DNA of 18,222 nt from Alectoria sarmentosa (Eukaryota > Ascomycota > Lecanoromycetes > Lecanorales > Parmeliaceae), in the NCBI GenBank assembly GCA_009733775.1, contig WOGZ01000512.1, positions 1 to 18,222 of the forward strand, in the 5' to 3' direction. Within the stretch, counting starts at the first letter, position 1; the number at the start of each line of letters is the position of its first letter. Both the position numbers and the translations under genes were made by a program. Below the pieces are notes generated by a model. That model worked only from the letters and a program-made list of their open reading frames with translations, did no database searches and was not told where the DNA came from. Shown piece by piece: positions 9,070 through 18,040 of the stretch.

Positions 9070-9511
9070 CTAAGAGACGCTGGCTCCCCAAAGAGTAGGT
9101 ATGTATATAGCCTTAGCGCCCTCGTACCATTCACCCTCGTCTCGGAAGAGCGATATTCGCTTAGTAGCTGGTGTATACTGAGATACACTTTGATAGTGTT
9201 CTTTTTTGCCAGCATCTTCCTCATCTTTGCGTTCTTGACATATTTTAAAGCAAAGGTTAGGAAGCAATAGAGTTAGTTAACTATCGGTCGCTCTCTCTGA
9301 TAACAACTTCCTTCGAACAGTAACGGCGACATCATTCAGACTTTGAGCCCCAGTCAAGTAATTCAACTGGCTAAAGACTTCAGCTACACTTTGGCAGTGG
9401 AAACATGATGCTGCTCCTTCTTCTTCTTCTTCTCATGGGAATTTCATGTAAAGATTCTACATAACCTTAACAGGGACTATGACCGTAAGGCGTGTAGAGT
9501 CTACCAGCCAT
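9070..9511 (-). CDS. Candidate small three-exon gene (doubtful)
   Basis: Possible exons are 9511-9472, 9410-9282 and 9233-9070. They would give 110 residues from the ATG at 9511 to TAG 9072-9070. The support is that both joins keep phase (phase 1 each), that exon 2 has an amphipathic helical look (SVAEVFSQLNYL, VAVTVRRKLLSERA), and that exon 3 is open and not low complexity (RISLFRDEGEWYEGAKAIYI). Against it, the donors (GTTAAG, GTTAAC) are weak, the second acceptor is AAG, intron 1 lacks a clear branch point, and no family is recognised. It abuts the 170-bp array. It could be a real small gene, a gene relic or chance. Confidence 0.25.
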
Positions 9512-9728
9512 GACGCCGACAGAGTCTCCCTCTGCTGGGGTAAGTGGTTCTAAGGCCGATTGGAGAGTCGTAGTGGTGGCGGAGGTAGTCGTCGATGATT
9601 GGGATTCAGGCTTGTGAAGGTGCTCGAGGAGCTTTGTTCTTTGCAGTCGAAATACGTCTTTTTAGTTCTTTTGCAGACGGAGTCATCATCAATAATGGCC
9701 AATCTATCTGGATGACAAACATTTTGAG

Positions 9729-10840
9729 GCTTGCTGTCACAAAATGCAATGCCACAAGATTTCAAAGCCGTAAACCTATGTAAATACCATGTTCGTATTG
9801 TTTCAGCTTTCTCTAAATGAAAAGGCCGTTTCGAATCTAGTTCGGGCCTAAAAGTCCCGAAATTGGACGGTATTTGAAGCTTGAATTTCCTAATTTATTG
9901 CAACATTTGAAGGGGTTGCTGTCACAAAATGCCGCAAGACTTGCAGGGGATTCACCCGAACTTTCATGTTCATGTTTATCTCGGCTTTCCTAAAAAAGAA
10001 TACCATTTCGATTCGAATTCAAGCCAAACATCCCGAAAATAGGCGGTATTTAAAACTTCAATTTCATGAATTTTGACAACATTGTACGGGTTGCTGCCAC
10101 AAAAAGCCACAAGACTTCAAAGGATTCACTCAAACTTCATGTTATGTTTATCTCGGCTTTCCTTAAAAGATTGTTGTTTCGATTCGAATTCAAGCCAAAT
10201 ATTCCGAAAACAGGCGGTATTTGAAATTTCAATTTCCTAAATTACGGCAACATTTCAAGGCCTGCTACCATTAAATTTCACAAGATTACAAGCGCTAACC
10301 CAAATATCATGTTGATATTGTTTCAATATTCCTTAACAGACTGCCGTTTCGATTCGAGTTCAAGCCAGATATCCCGAAAACAGGCGGTATTTAAAATTTC
10401 AATTTCCTAAATTATGGCAACATTAAAAGGCTTATTACCTTTGAATTTCACAATATTACAAGCGCTGACCCAAATACTATGTTGATATTGTTTCAGCTTT
10501 CCTTGAAAGACTGCCGTTTCGGTTCGAGTTAAAGCCAAATATCCCGATTACAGGTGTTATTAAAACATCAATTTCCTAAATTACGGCAACGTTTGAAGGC
10601 TTGTTACCTTAAAATTTCACAAGATTACAAGCGCTGACCCAAATACCATGTTGATATTGTTTCAGCATTCCATAAAAGACTGCCGTTTTAATTCAAGTTC
10701 AAGCCAAATATCCCGAAAACAGGCGGTATTCAAAACTTCAATTTCCTAAATACGGCAACATTTGAAGGCCTGCTACCCCTGAGCGTCATCAAATCCCAAG
10801 CCGCTAACCCAAACGTTAGATCCGTATCGTCCCCGCCGTC
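9729..10840. repeat. Tandem array of about 170-bp units, 6 full and 1 partial copy
   Basis: Unit starts, marked by a GCCTGCTACC/GCTTGTTACC/GGGTTGCTGTC word, are at 9729, 9913, 10088, 10260, 10430, 10599 and 10768. The spacings are 184, 175, 172, 170, 169 and 169 bp. Shared blocks in order are CACAAGATTACAAGCGCT, CCAAATACCATGTTGATATT, CGTTTCGATTCGA, TCCCGAAAACAGGCGGTATT and CAATTTCCTAAATTACGGCA. The three central-right units are most alike; the two left units diverge most, and traces of another unit end near 9728. The last partial copy is more GC-rich and runs to about 10840, next to the 3' end of the small coiled-coil gene. No long open frame persists, so this is a non-coding satellite. Confidence 0.9.
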
Positions 10841-10878
10841 CTATATACAATCCTCCCCATGCCAAATTCCTCCCAAGT

Positions 10879-11595
10879 CTATGTGCGAACTGGCGGTGAC
10901 GGGGCGTCTGGTAACCATGCCGGCCTGACATTGTCTTCCAGGTCAGCCTCGTAGCCCTCCGCCTCTCCGGCTCCATCCTCATCGCCATCGCTGGGACCAG
11001 CGCCCTCATTCCCCATCTCGGCGGGGCGTATGGCCCAGGAGCGTGTGCCATGCCCTATTGAGGCTGGCTGCCGGGACATTGGGGAGGAATCCGGCTCCCT
11101 CAGGCTTGGATCGGGCCCGGGAAAGTTGCTGTTGTGCCGGGCAGGAGATGCGCCCGTTGAGGTTCCAGGAATTGTACCCACAGCCTGATCGATGGGTGGC
11201 TCCAGTGTTGTATACCTCTCCCTCATGGCTCGATCGTGGTGCCTCTGTTGCCAGAAAAGGTCATTTTCGCTTCTTTGAAGCTTCTCACGCAATTCTTCCA
11301 ATTGCTCATCTCTGTGAGCCACTTCTGTCCTGGTTTGACCGTGTGAATGCCGTTCCCAATGGAGCTTTTGCTCACATTCTTCCAACAGCGTTCCCGTTTG
11401 TCGCAACTCAACATTCGTGATGGTCATTCTTCTCCAAATTTCCTTCGAGAAGACCAATATCTGCTCGGAGTGCGACATCACTTGGTCGCAAAAGGCTTTA
11501 CGCTCCTGGAGTTGTCCTTTGAGATCCCGAATGTGGGCGTTTTTGACTCGGACCATGCGTTGAAAGAGGGAGGGTATTCCTTGTTCCTGAGACAT
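10879..11595 (-). CDS. Small coiled-coil protein with acidic tail, unknown
   Basis: A single exon codes for 238 residues, ending at TAG 10881-10879. I chose the ATG at 11595 (MSQEQGIPSLFQ) rather than the open frame reaching back to 11874. The upstream part lies on or before the TATA-like box and over a 26-bp duplication, and it reads like untranslated leader. Residues of about 10-55 and 80-140 are charged helical segments (DEQLEELREKLQRSENDL) consistent with coiled coil. Residues of about 140-200 are Pro/Ser/Thr/Gly-rich. The tail is acidic (DGDEDGAGEAEGYEADLED). No domain, membrane helix or signal peptide is recognised. Confidence 0.65.
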   Translation of the reverse strand: MSQEQGIPSLFQRMVRVKNAHIRDLKGQLQERKAFCDQVMSHSEQILVFSKEIWRRMTITNVELRQTGTLLEECEQKLHWERHSHGQTRTEVAHRDEQLEELREKLQRSENDLFWQQRHHDRAMRERYTTLEPPIDQAVGTIPGTSTGASPARHNSNFPGPDPSLREPDSSPMSRQPASIGHGTRSWAIRPAEMGNEGAGPSDGDEDGAGEAEGYEADLEDNVRPAWLPDAPSPPVRT

Positions 11596-11663
11596 GGATG
11601 AAGATTGGGATGTGAAGAAGCTATCTTGGAAGTCTAAAGATTGGACCGGGTTGTGGAAACAAG

Positions 11664-11715
11664 AAGTAGATTGTGAGTGAGCTTTGAGTAAGTAGATTGT
11701 GAGTGAGCTTTGAGG
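11664..11715. repeat. 26-bp tandem duplication in the leader/promoter
   Basis: AAGTAGATTGTGAGTGAGCT and six further bases occur twice in direct succession (11664-11689 and 11690-11715) with one mismatch at the last base. The repeat lies between the TATA-like box and the ATG of the small coiled-coil gene. Confidence 0.9.
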
Positions 11716-11735
11716 AAGAGAGAGCAGAAGGTCAG

Positions 11736-11745
11736 AAATATATAG
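11736..11745 (-). promoter_or_regulatory. TATA-like box of the small coiled-coil gene
   Basis: The minus strand reads CTATATATTT about 140 bp upstream of the ATG at 11595. This supports choosing that ATG. Confidence 0.45.
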
Positions 11746-11874
11746 ACGAAACCTTTGGAGACAGGCTAAAGCAAATGCCAGCAGCGATGCATCGGCTAGA
11801 GATGAATCATGAGATAGGCAACGACTCGCAGCAGGAGAACCCGAAGATCTTCGCTGTCCCCGGCAATGCTGCAA

Positions 11875-12708
11875 GACCGCTCAAGATACAACAATACATG
11901 TCCATTGGACTCTACGCTAAGCGTCCATATCTTGGTGGCAGTGTGGCATGCATCCAGTCCTCTGCATTTAACGATTACCGCTGATCTAAGAACGATTGGT
12001 AAGTTCTCCAGAATTGAATGGCCTCATTGGTGAAGGTAACATGGAACATGCAGGACGATGCACCGCTATGGCCTTCGCTGCTCGTCACCAGGTCTTGCCA
12101 CTTTCCAGACGCACGCCTGAAAGTTTAGCCACCAACGATATCCAATTGATAGACTGAGAGAGGAATGATTTCCGTGGACCTTGGTAAAAATGCACATGAG
12201 ACAATAATGCTCCAACATAGTCACCCACACTAAAGTTTCAGCTTTTCCAATTATAACTAGAAGGAACCGCTCTATGCAAGTCATTTTGTATTTGATGCAG
12301 TCTAAAGCATGGTCTAAGCTTTATCAAGCAGAACACTAACGACGGGCTTCTATGCACGATGCGAGTCACCCACACCATTCAGTCAATATCAAAAACTCCC
12401 ACAAACATCGTTTCTTCGATTGGAAGGACTAGTCAAGTTTGGTCAAGTTCGCAATGCAGTACAATCTACCTAAGCCATGACAAAGGCACTATTGCTTGAA
12501 AGCGAGAGGGTACATGAAGGACTCTCATGATCTCATCAACGGTAAGTCATGGAAACTCTCGAACATCATTCGTCCTCCCTGCCGTGTTGCTCAATTAACA
12601 TCCGTAAGATCAGCATTCCAGTCCGCCCACTGCTATCAAAGCCCCCTATCGGCCTTATTTGCACTAGTGGCCCCTCCATGAAAAAAGCCGACCTACAACC
12701 AAATCCCC
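11875..12708. other. Intergenic, no supported gene
   Basis: This stretch separates the upstream side of the small coiled-coil gene from the 3' end of the acidic protein gene. Short frames (12066-12284 minus, 12496-12681 plus) show no recognisable features. Confidence 0.55.
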
Positions 12709-15700
12709 CTACTTAGCGCCTTGCACACTTGCCTCCATCTCTAACCGCTCTTGCATCCTTGCAGCCTGCAGTTTCAAACGCTTGTCTCCACGTCTCGTAT
12801 CCTCCTCTGCTTGACGCTGAGCCAATGCTTCTGGCGTCTTCGCAGCCTCTTCTTCCATCCGACGCTTCACCGCTGCTTCGTCCGCCTTCTTGGCTGCTGC
12901 ACGTCTCCGCTCGAGCTTGCGCTTCTCAGTCTTGGAGATGGCCTTCGCCTTGGGCATGGGGCTGAGGAATTCGAATACCTCGGTTTGGTATGGCGGGGAT
13001 GCCCGTGGCGGTGATGCGGGGGTGTCTGGAGAGGTGGCAGGTTGTGGGTGAACCACCCCGCTATTCGCATCACCACACTCGGCTGTGGTGATACTATGGC
13101 CTGCAGCAGCCACGTCGTGGACCTTGTGATTCTCGTTAGACTCGTTTTCGTTGACCTCCTCGCAGGTGACCCTCATGTAGCCGGCTACTGCTGGGCCTTC
13201 CAACGTCTCGCCTTCCTCTGGACCCTGCTTCTCTTCTGGAGAGGCACGAAAGATTCCATCATCGTTAGTAAATTCGAAACCACGATTCTCGCAGTTGTCC
13301 TTCGGCTGTTCCGATATCACTTGCGCTTCGGATGCATTAGCCTCCTGCGCAGCCTGGTCCTCCTCCCGATCATCCTCTTCAGCCACGGTCGCATTGCCGG
13401 CAAGCTTGTTCACCTCTTCGATGGCACCAATAGGCGTGTTCGTGCCAACAGAAACCACAGTCTCCTGAAGGTGAACGGTTTCTACCACACCATTCTTCGC
13501 CTCGTATTCGGCTCCTCCTGCAATCTTCAAATCTCCAATAGGCTCTGCGACGGTCTCGACAGCATCATCAGGCGAGACCACACCGACAGCATGCACAGCA
13601 ACTTCTACACTGACCTCTTGGGTACTGACTTCTTGGACGAAGATGATTTCGCCGTCAACAGAGCCGTCAGAGCTGGGAGCCGGGCCTCCTTCAACAGCTG
13701 GAGAAGTCTTCATGGTAGGTTGTTCTTGAATCTGTTCTTCATTGTTGCTGACATCATGTAGATTATCGACATCGCCGTTTGAATCTGGCGAATAATCATC
13801 GTGGGGCAGGCTGACAAGCTCTGCGTCGTCTTGGTCCTGATCACCTGCGAAACCATTGCTCTCAGACTCATCAGGGACCAAGGAGCCTTTCACTTCGGCC
13901 TCATCTTCAAGTGAAATACCACCGGCATTGTTACCTGAGCATTTATATTCCGATTTTAAGATGCCCCAAAGGGTAGCCGGTCCTGGAACCTCTGCTTCAG
14001 AAGAACTCGCAGCTGTCTTCTCTTCCACTGCTTCCGATTCGGGGTCGCCCCATAGCGCGGCTGGGGCCTCTGTTTCGGACAATTCAACTGCTCCCTCACC
14101 AGCAACTGGCTTGTTCTCCACCTCAGTCTCGTTCTGGTTCGATTTTAGGATACCCCAAAGCGTGGCTGGACCTGCTGGTTCGGAGAATTCGAAATTCCCA
14201 TTGAAACCGCCATCATGGCCAATTACTACACCATGGATATAATTGTCACTCTGAAGGGCTTCCGGATTGGCCTCTGGGGCTCCAGGGTCTTCATTACGTT
14301 CACTCTCTGAAATAGCGTCCTCGACTATCGGAGTGGAATCGTCGTCATCTCCTACTGACTCTTGCTCTTCGCCGCTCGATTCACTCAAGCCGTCCTGGTC
14401 AGGGATTGCGTCTTCAAAATCTGCGGCGATCGGATCTACCGTGGTTTGACCTTTGCCAACAATAAAGTCTTTGGGCTTGAGGCCGGGAAAGATCCATTCC
14501 ACATTTGGTTCGAGTTCCTTAGTGGTCTCCTCAACAGGGTAGGTGTCGTTCTCAAACTTCTCTTCTTCACTGTCTTCAGCAAGGCAGCTTCCGTCCTCAA
14601 CCTGCGCCTCTTCTGTCTCTTCATCCGTACAGGCTTTATTGTCTAATTCTTTCCCATTGACTTCTGCTAGGGGTTCTTCGTGGGCAGAGTCCGATCCGGC
14701 TTCCTCGACTTGCGGCTCTTCAATGGCTTTCTGATCATGAATCCCAACAGCAGAAGACCCAAACTCATTCGACTCCGCAATATCGTCAGTGGGCAGCGGT
14801 ACATTCGCTTGCTGAATTGATTCTTGGTCCTCTGTGTCGTCCAAGCGCTGGTCACGCTTGATTGAGGCGTTCAATAAGTGTGCAATGTTATGGTAGACAT
14901 TAGCACCGGCTGCGTCTACCATTTCGAGATGGTTCTGGAGTAATTCCTCTTTTTCTTGGTTCCAAGCCGTCTCTCCTTGCGGCTCAGTCCCCTGGATCTT
15001 GGAAATATTCTTCTCGCGACTTAGCTCGAGGCTAAGCTCTTGCACCGCTTCGCGCAGGACGACGTTTGACATGGTCATTGCGTTTGCATGCGTCTTCGCA
15101 AGGTCAGCTTGTGTCTCACTATTCTGCACACTTGCTTTGACCAGTTTGAGCTCAGCACTGACAGCCTTGATTCGTGCTGTCAGCTTCACAGCTTTTTGGG
15201 AGGCCTTCTCCTCTGCAGCCGTCTTCTTCTTTAGCTGCTTCAATAACTCTTTCTTCGTCGTCTCTTCGATGACTGCTACCGGATCGATCTCATGATTGCT
15301 ATTCGAAGAGGAATAGGCAAAATCCTTGATAGCGGTGGGAGATACTTTCCGTGATTGAGGATCAACCAACGTGCCGCTTGAAGTTGCACTACCCGGAGAG
15401 CCAGGCGGAGTTTTCCTTACCTCGAACAAGGATTGGAAGATGAGTTCTCCCTTATTCGACAGATCTTTCTTTGGCTCCTGATCCAACACTACCTCCGTAA
15501 CAGCATCCGTTGTGTCAGGAGGATTGTGATCCTTCTCACCAGCAAAATCGATGGTGTGCTTGCCTAATTCCGTCCCTATCGCAGCACTCATTGAGCTAGG
15601 AGGATCTTGCTCGTGCAGAACAGGAACAGTGGCTGTGCTCTCGTCCTAGCAAAGTCAGTTACAATATATTCATGATGTTGGAGAGTCATTCGCTTACCAC

Positions 15701-15868
15701 TGGCTCCTTGTACAGCATCTCACGAAAGTTCTCCAGACCCTTGCAGAGGAGGCGGACCTTCCGAGAATTCTCCTTGGCCAGATCTACAGATTCTCTGGCT
15801 TGCAGCAATGACGATTGGCCGCCCTGACCCTTGAGATGGCAGTAGGCGGTCGACAGAAACGATGTCAT
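12709..15868 (-). CDS. Large acidic protein with coiled coil and WGILKS repeats
   Basis: Exons are 15868-15698 and 15645-12709, coding for 1035 residues and ending at TAG 12711-12709. The ATG at 15868 is the first in the exon-1 frame; the frame further upstream has no other ATG. Exon 1 (57 residues) is helical and basic (SRKVRLLCKGLENFREML). After a Ser/Pro-rich linker, a Lys-rich coiled coil spans about 183-275 (KKELLKQLKKK, ELKLVKASVQNSE). A very acidic region covers about 320-950. It holds three copies of an (E)xxGPATLWGILKS motif at about 545-559, 581-593 (degenerate, APAALWGDPES) and 608-622, plus an isolated VEWIFPGLKPKDF segment near 449. The last 85 residues are a highly charged helix (EKRKLERRRAAAKK). 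No enzyme domain, signal peptide or membrane helix was found and the family is not recognised. Antisense frames such as 13042-13761 are shadows. Confidence 0.85.
15646..15697 (-). other. Intron of the acidic coiled-coil gene
   Basis: The 52-nt intron has donor GTAAGC, branch-point-like CTGAC and acceptor GCTAG. It is phase 0, joining YKEPV to DESTATVPVL. Retention would stop the frame 9 nt after the donor. The second exon reads in frame through 18 codons into the ATG at 15591, so that ATG is internal. Confidence 0.85.
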
Positions 15869-16226
15869 GGTTTGCGAGTACACTTCAATCTTGGCTTGAA
15901 GGGTGATGTTGGATTTTAGAAGAGGAGGAAGATGAAGAGACAAACTTGTGTGTTGGGAGCAGTCGATAGTATGGAAGAAAGGGGATGTGTTATTGTGAAG
16001 AGTTTGTCCCTACGATGCAGGACCCTATACCCTTGAGATCGATACCAGAGTCTCTGATTTCAGGAAACTTTGAAGTATGAAGAAGCAAGATCTGTGACTG
16101 TAAAACTTCGTTGATCCCGGTGGTGGTTGATGGCTGTGAAGTATCGAAGACTGAATATCTCAAAAGTTCTCGCTGGTGGAGAGAAAAAGAAAAAAGAAGA
16201 AGAAGGAAAGTGAGAAGAGGAAGGGG

Positions 16227-16234
16227 ATTATATA
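16227..16234 (-). promoter_or_regulatory. TATA-like box upstream of the acidic coiled-coil gene
   Basis: The minus strand reads TATATAAT about 360 bp before the ATG at 15868. It is followed by a strongly pyrimidine-rich leader (CTTTTTTCTTTTTCTCTCC near 16190). The distance is long, so the leader may be extended or contain an untranslated intron. Confidence 0.4.
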
Positions 16235-16550
16235 CATTTGCCAAGACCAAGGCCGGCCCAGTGTCGAGCAAGTGGGTGCTGACGCTAACACACGCTGCCT
16301 TGAGCCACCACGGTGGTGTGTCAACAGGCCATCATGTGTCACAAAAGAAGTGAATGATAGAATCGCAGTGTTGACGAACCATTCCTCCAATAAAACCTCT
16401 TAATCGAAGAGAATAAAGCTATAAGAACGCTGCGATCTTGAAAAGGGAGTCTGATATATATCTGTATATACTAAATCCTCCAGCATCAATAATAGTAGTA
16501 GCAAAATCAACTTCTCGTTTCAATTCCAGACTTTCAAATGCACGCAACCT

Positions 16551-16566
16551 AGCTAGCTAGCTAGCT
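16551..16566. repeat. (AGCT)n microsatellite
   Basis: Four copies of the self-complementary AGCT. A second tract of the same unit lies at about 17283-17299. Short AGTC and ATGT microsatellites follow at about 16631-16665. Confidence 0.85.
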
Positions 16567-16687
16567 CGATCATTCCCGAACGTTTTAGCTTCGTTTCCAG
16601 AATCCACGCGGCCACACCACATATTCATTCAGTCAGTCAGTCAGTCAATCATGTATGTATGTATGTATATATATACAGCATGTCAAA

Positions 16688-17080
16688 AGATGCCAGCACC
16701 ATCTAGATAGAATGACCCGAGCTAGTTACGCAAGCGCTTGAACTTCTCGGTTATAAAATAAGATACAATCCATTCATTCATTCACAGCTTCAGAACATAC
16801 ACACATCAATCTTCACGTGCATCTAGATGCCAGCACCATTTAGATAGAATGACCCGAGCTAGTAACGCAAGCGCTTGAACTTCTCGGTTATAAAATAAGA
16901 TACAATCCATTCATTCATTCACAGCTTCAGAACATACATACATCAATCTTCACGTGCATTTAGATGTCAGCACCATCTAGATAGAATGACCGAAGCTAAT
17001 AACGCAGCATTTGAACTTCTCAGTTGTAGGATAGGATAGGATAGGACACAATCCATTCAATTCATTCATCCATAGTATAA
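16688..17080. repeat. 137-bp tandem repeat, about 2.9 copies
   Basis: Units start at AGATGCCAGCACCATCTAGA (16688), a near-identical word at 16825 and a diverged one at 16962. The first two units are almost identical across all 137 bp, differing at a handful of positions. The third is diverged, with an added GGATA microsatellite near 17027-17045. Each unit contains TTATAAAATAAGA, an ATTC microsatellite and CACGTGCAT. No gene is seen inside. Confidence 0.9.
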
Positions 17081-17104
17081 GTAGCTTCTAAGTATACATA
17101 CCCA

Positions 17105-17416
17105 TGCATGCATGCATCACATGCTTACTTATACTCCCGTCTATCAAATCAATCAATCAGGGAAAACCAACGTAGAAGAATCCTTAATTAGGCGCAAAAG
17201 CACACTTCTTTATATATGATTTCAAAAAAAAATCATTCGATACACGAATTTTCAAGTAATGAAAAAAAAAACCCACGGCTGCTAGCTAGCTAGCTAGCTC
17301 AGCAGCTCGCTCGCCTGCATCCATCCATTCGTTCAATACAATCGACCCCAACCGCAAACGAGCAGCGCTTCCGTCCTTGCATTTGTCAACTGCCCAAAAG
17401 CGAAAATGAAAACTAT
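17105..17416. other. Intergenic, microsatellite-rich
   Basis: Holds a TGCA tract near 17104-17117, A-runs near 17225 and 17262, and the AGCT tract at 17283-17299. No gene is supported. Confidence 0.55.
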
Positions 17417-17470
17417 CTCTCACCTCTCATCTCTCACATGTCACCTCTCACCTCTCACCTCTCACCTCTC
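17417..17470. repeat. 7-bp CTCACCT tandem repeat
   Basis: Perfect and near-perfect copies of CTCACCT follow each other from about 17417 to 17470, with an interruption near 17437. The open frame over it is low complexity. Confidence 0.8.
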
Positions 17471-17570
17471 AACCCCAATCAATCAAGCCGTAACTAACCA
17501 CATCTCAAACCCATCAAATCCAACAAACCCAGCAAACCCAGAAAACCCAACAAATAAACCATACCACCAA

Positions 17571-17592
17571 GAAGAAGAAGAAGAAGAAGAAG
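17571..17592. repeat. (GAA)n microsatellite
   Basis: About seven copies of GAA. It gives a Glu run in one plus frame, which explains the spurious open frame 17406-17798. Confidence 0.9.
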
Positions 17593-17612
17593 AGAAGAAA
17601 GTAGAAAGAAAA

Positions 17613-17704
17613 ACAACAAAACAACCCAAACCAAACCAAACCAAACCAACCCAACCCAAATTAAACCAATCCAATCCAAACCGAACCAAACCAAACCAAA
17701 CCAC
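17613..17704. repeat. (CCAAA)n pentanucleotide repeat
   Basis: Imperfect CCAAA units with CCAAC and CCAAT variants cover about 90 bp. The plus strand has almost no G. Confidence 0.85.
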
Positions 17705-18040
17705 ATACCCACCACTACCAACAATAATAGACGTTCCCTTTATCTCAGAAACCCACCATATCATATCAATCATTAAGAACGGACGCGCGCGTGAATAAAA
17801 GAAAGAATCACCGCATCAATGAATGAATGAGAGGGAAAAAGTAGATAAAAAGTAGCATAAACAATCAAGGTAAAAAGTAAATAAACAGCACAACCAACTC
17901 AACTCAAATCGAAAAAACCCCCTTACAAAACCCTTACCAAAAACACCGTAAACTCCAAATGGCATCACCATCACCGCCAGAACCCACATACATAAACCAA
18001 CCAACAAACAAACAAACAAACGAAAACCCACCTTACCAAC

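Noticed and set aside
9729..10840. tRNA-derived SINE array, because units carry TTCGATTCGAATTC resembling a B box
   Set aside because: The match to the B box is partial, no A box or cloverleaf was found, and the units are head-to-tail without A-rich tails or target duplications.
9729..10840. CRISPR-like array
   Set aside because: The full 170-bp unit repeats without unique spacers, and the context is eukaryotic.
11596..11874. 93-residue N-terminal extension of the small coiled-coil protein
   Set aside because: The TATA-like box at 11736-11745 and the 26-bp duplication lie inside it, and its composition does not match the rest of the protein.
13042..13761. 239-codon plus-strand frame
   Set aside because: It is the antisense shadow of the acidic protein gene and has no splice, promoter or motif support.
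17406..17798. 130-codon plus-strand frame with Glu run
   Set aside because: It is built of CTCACCT, GAA and CCAAA repeats; the translation is pure low complexity.
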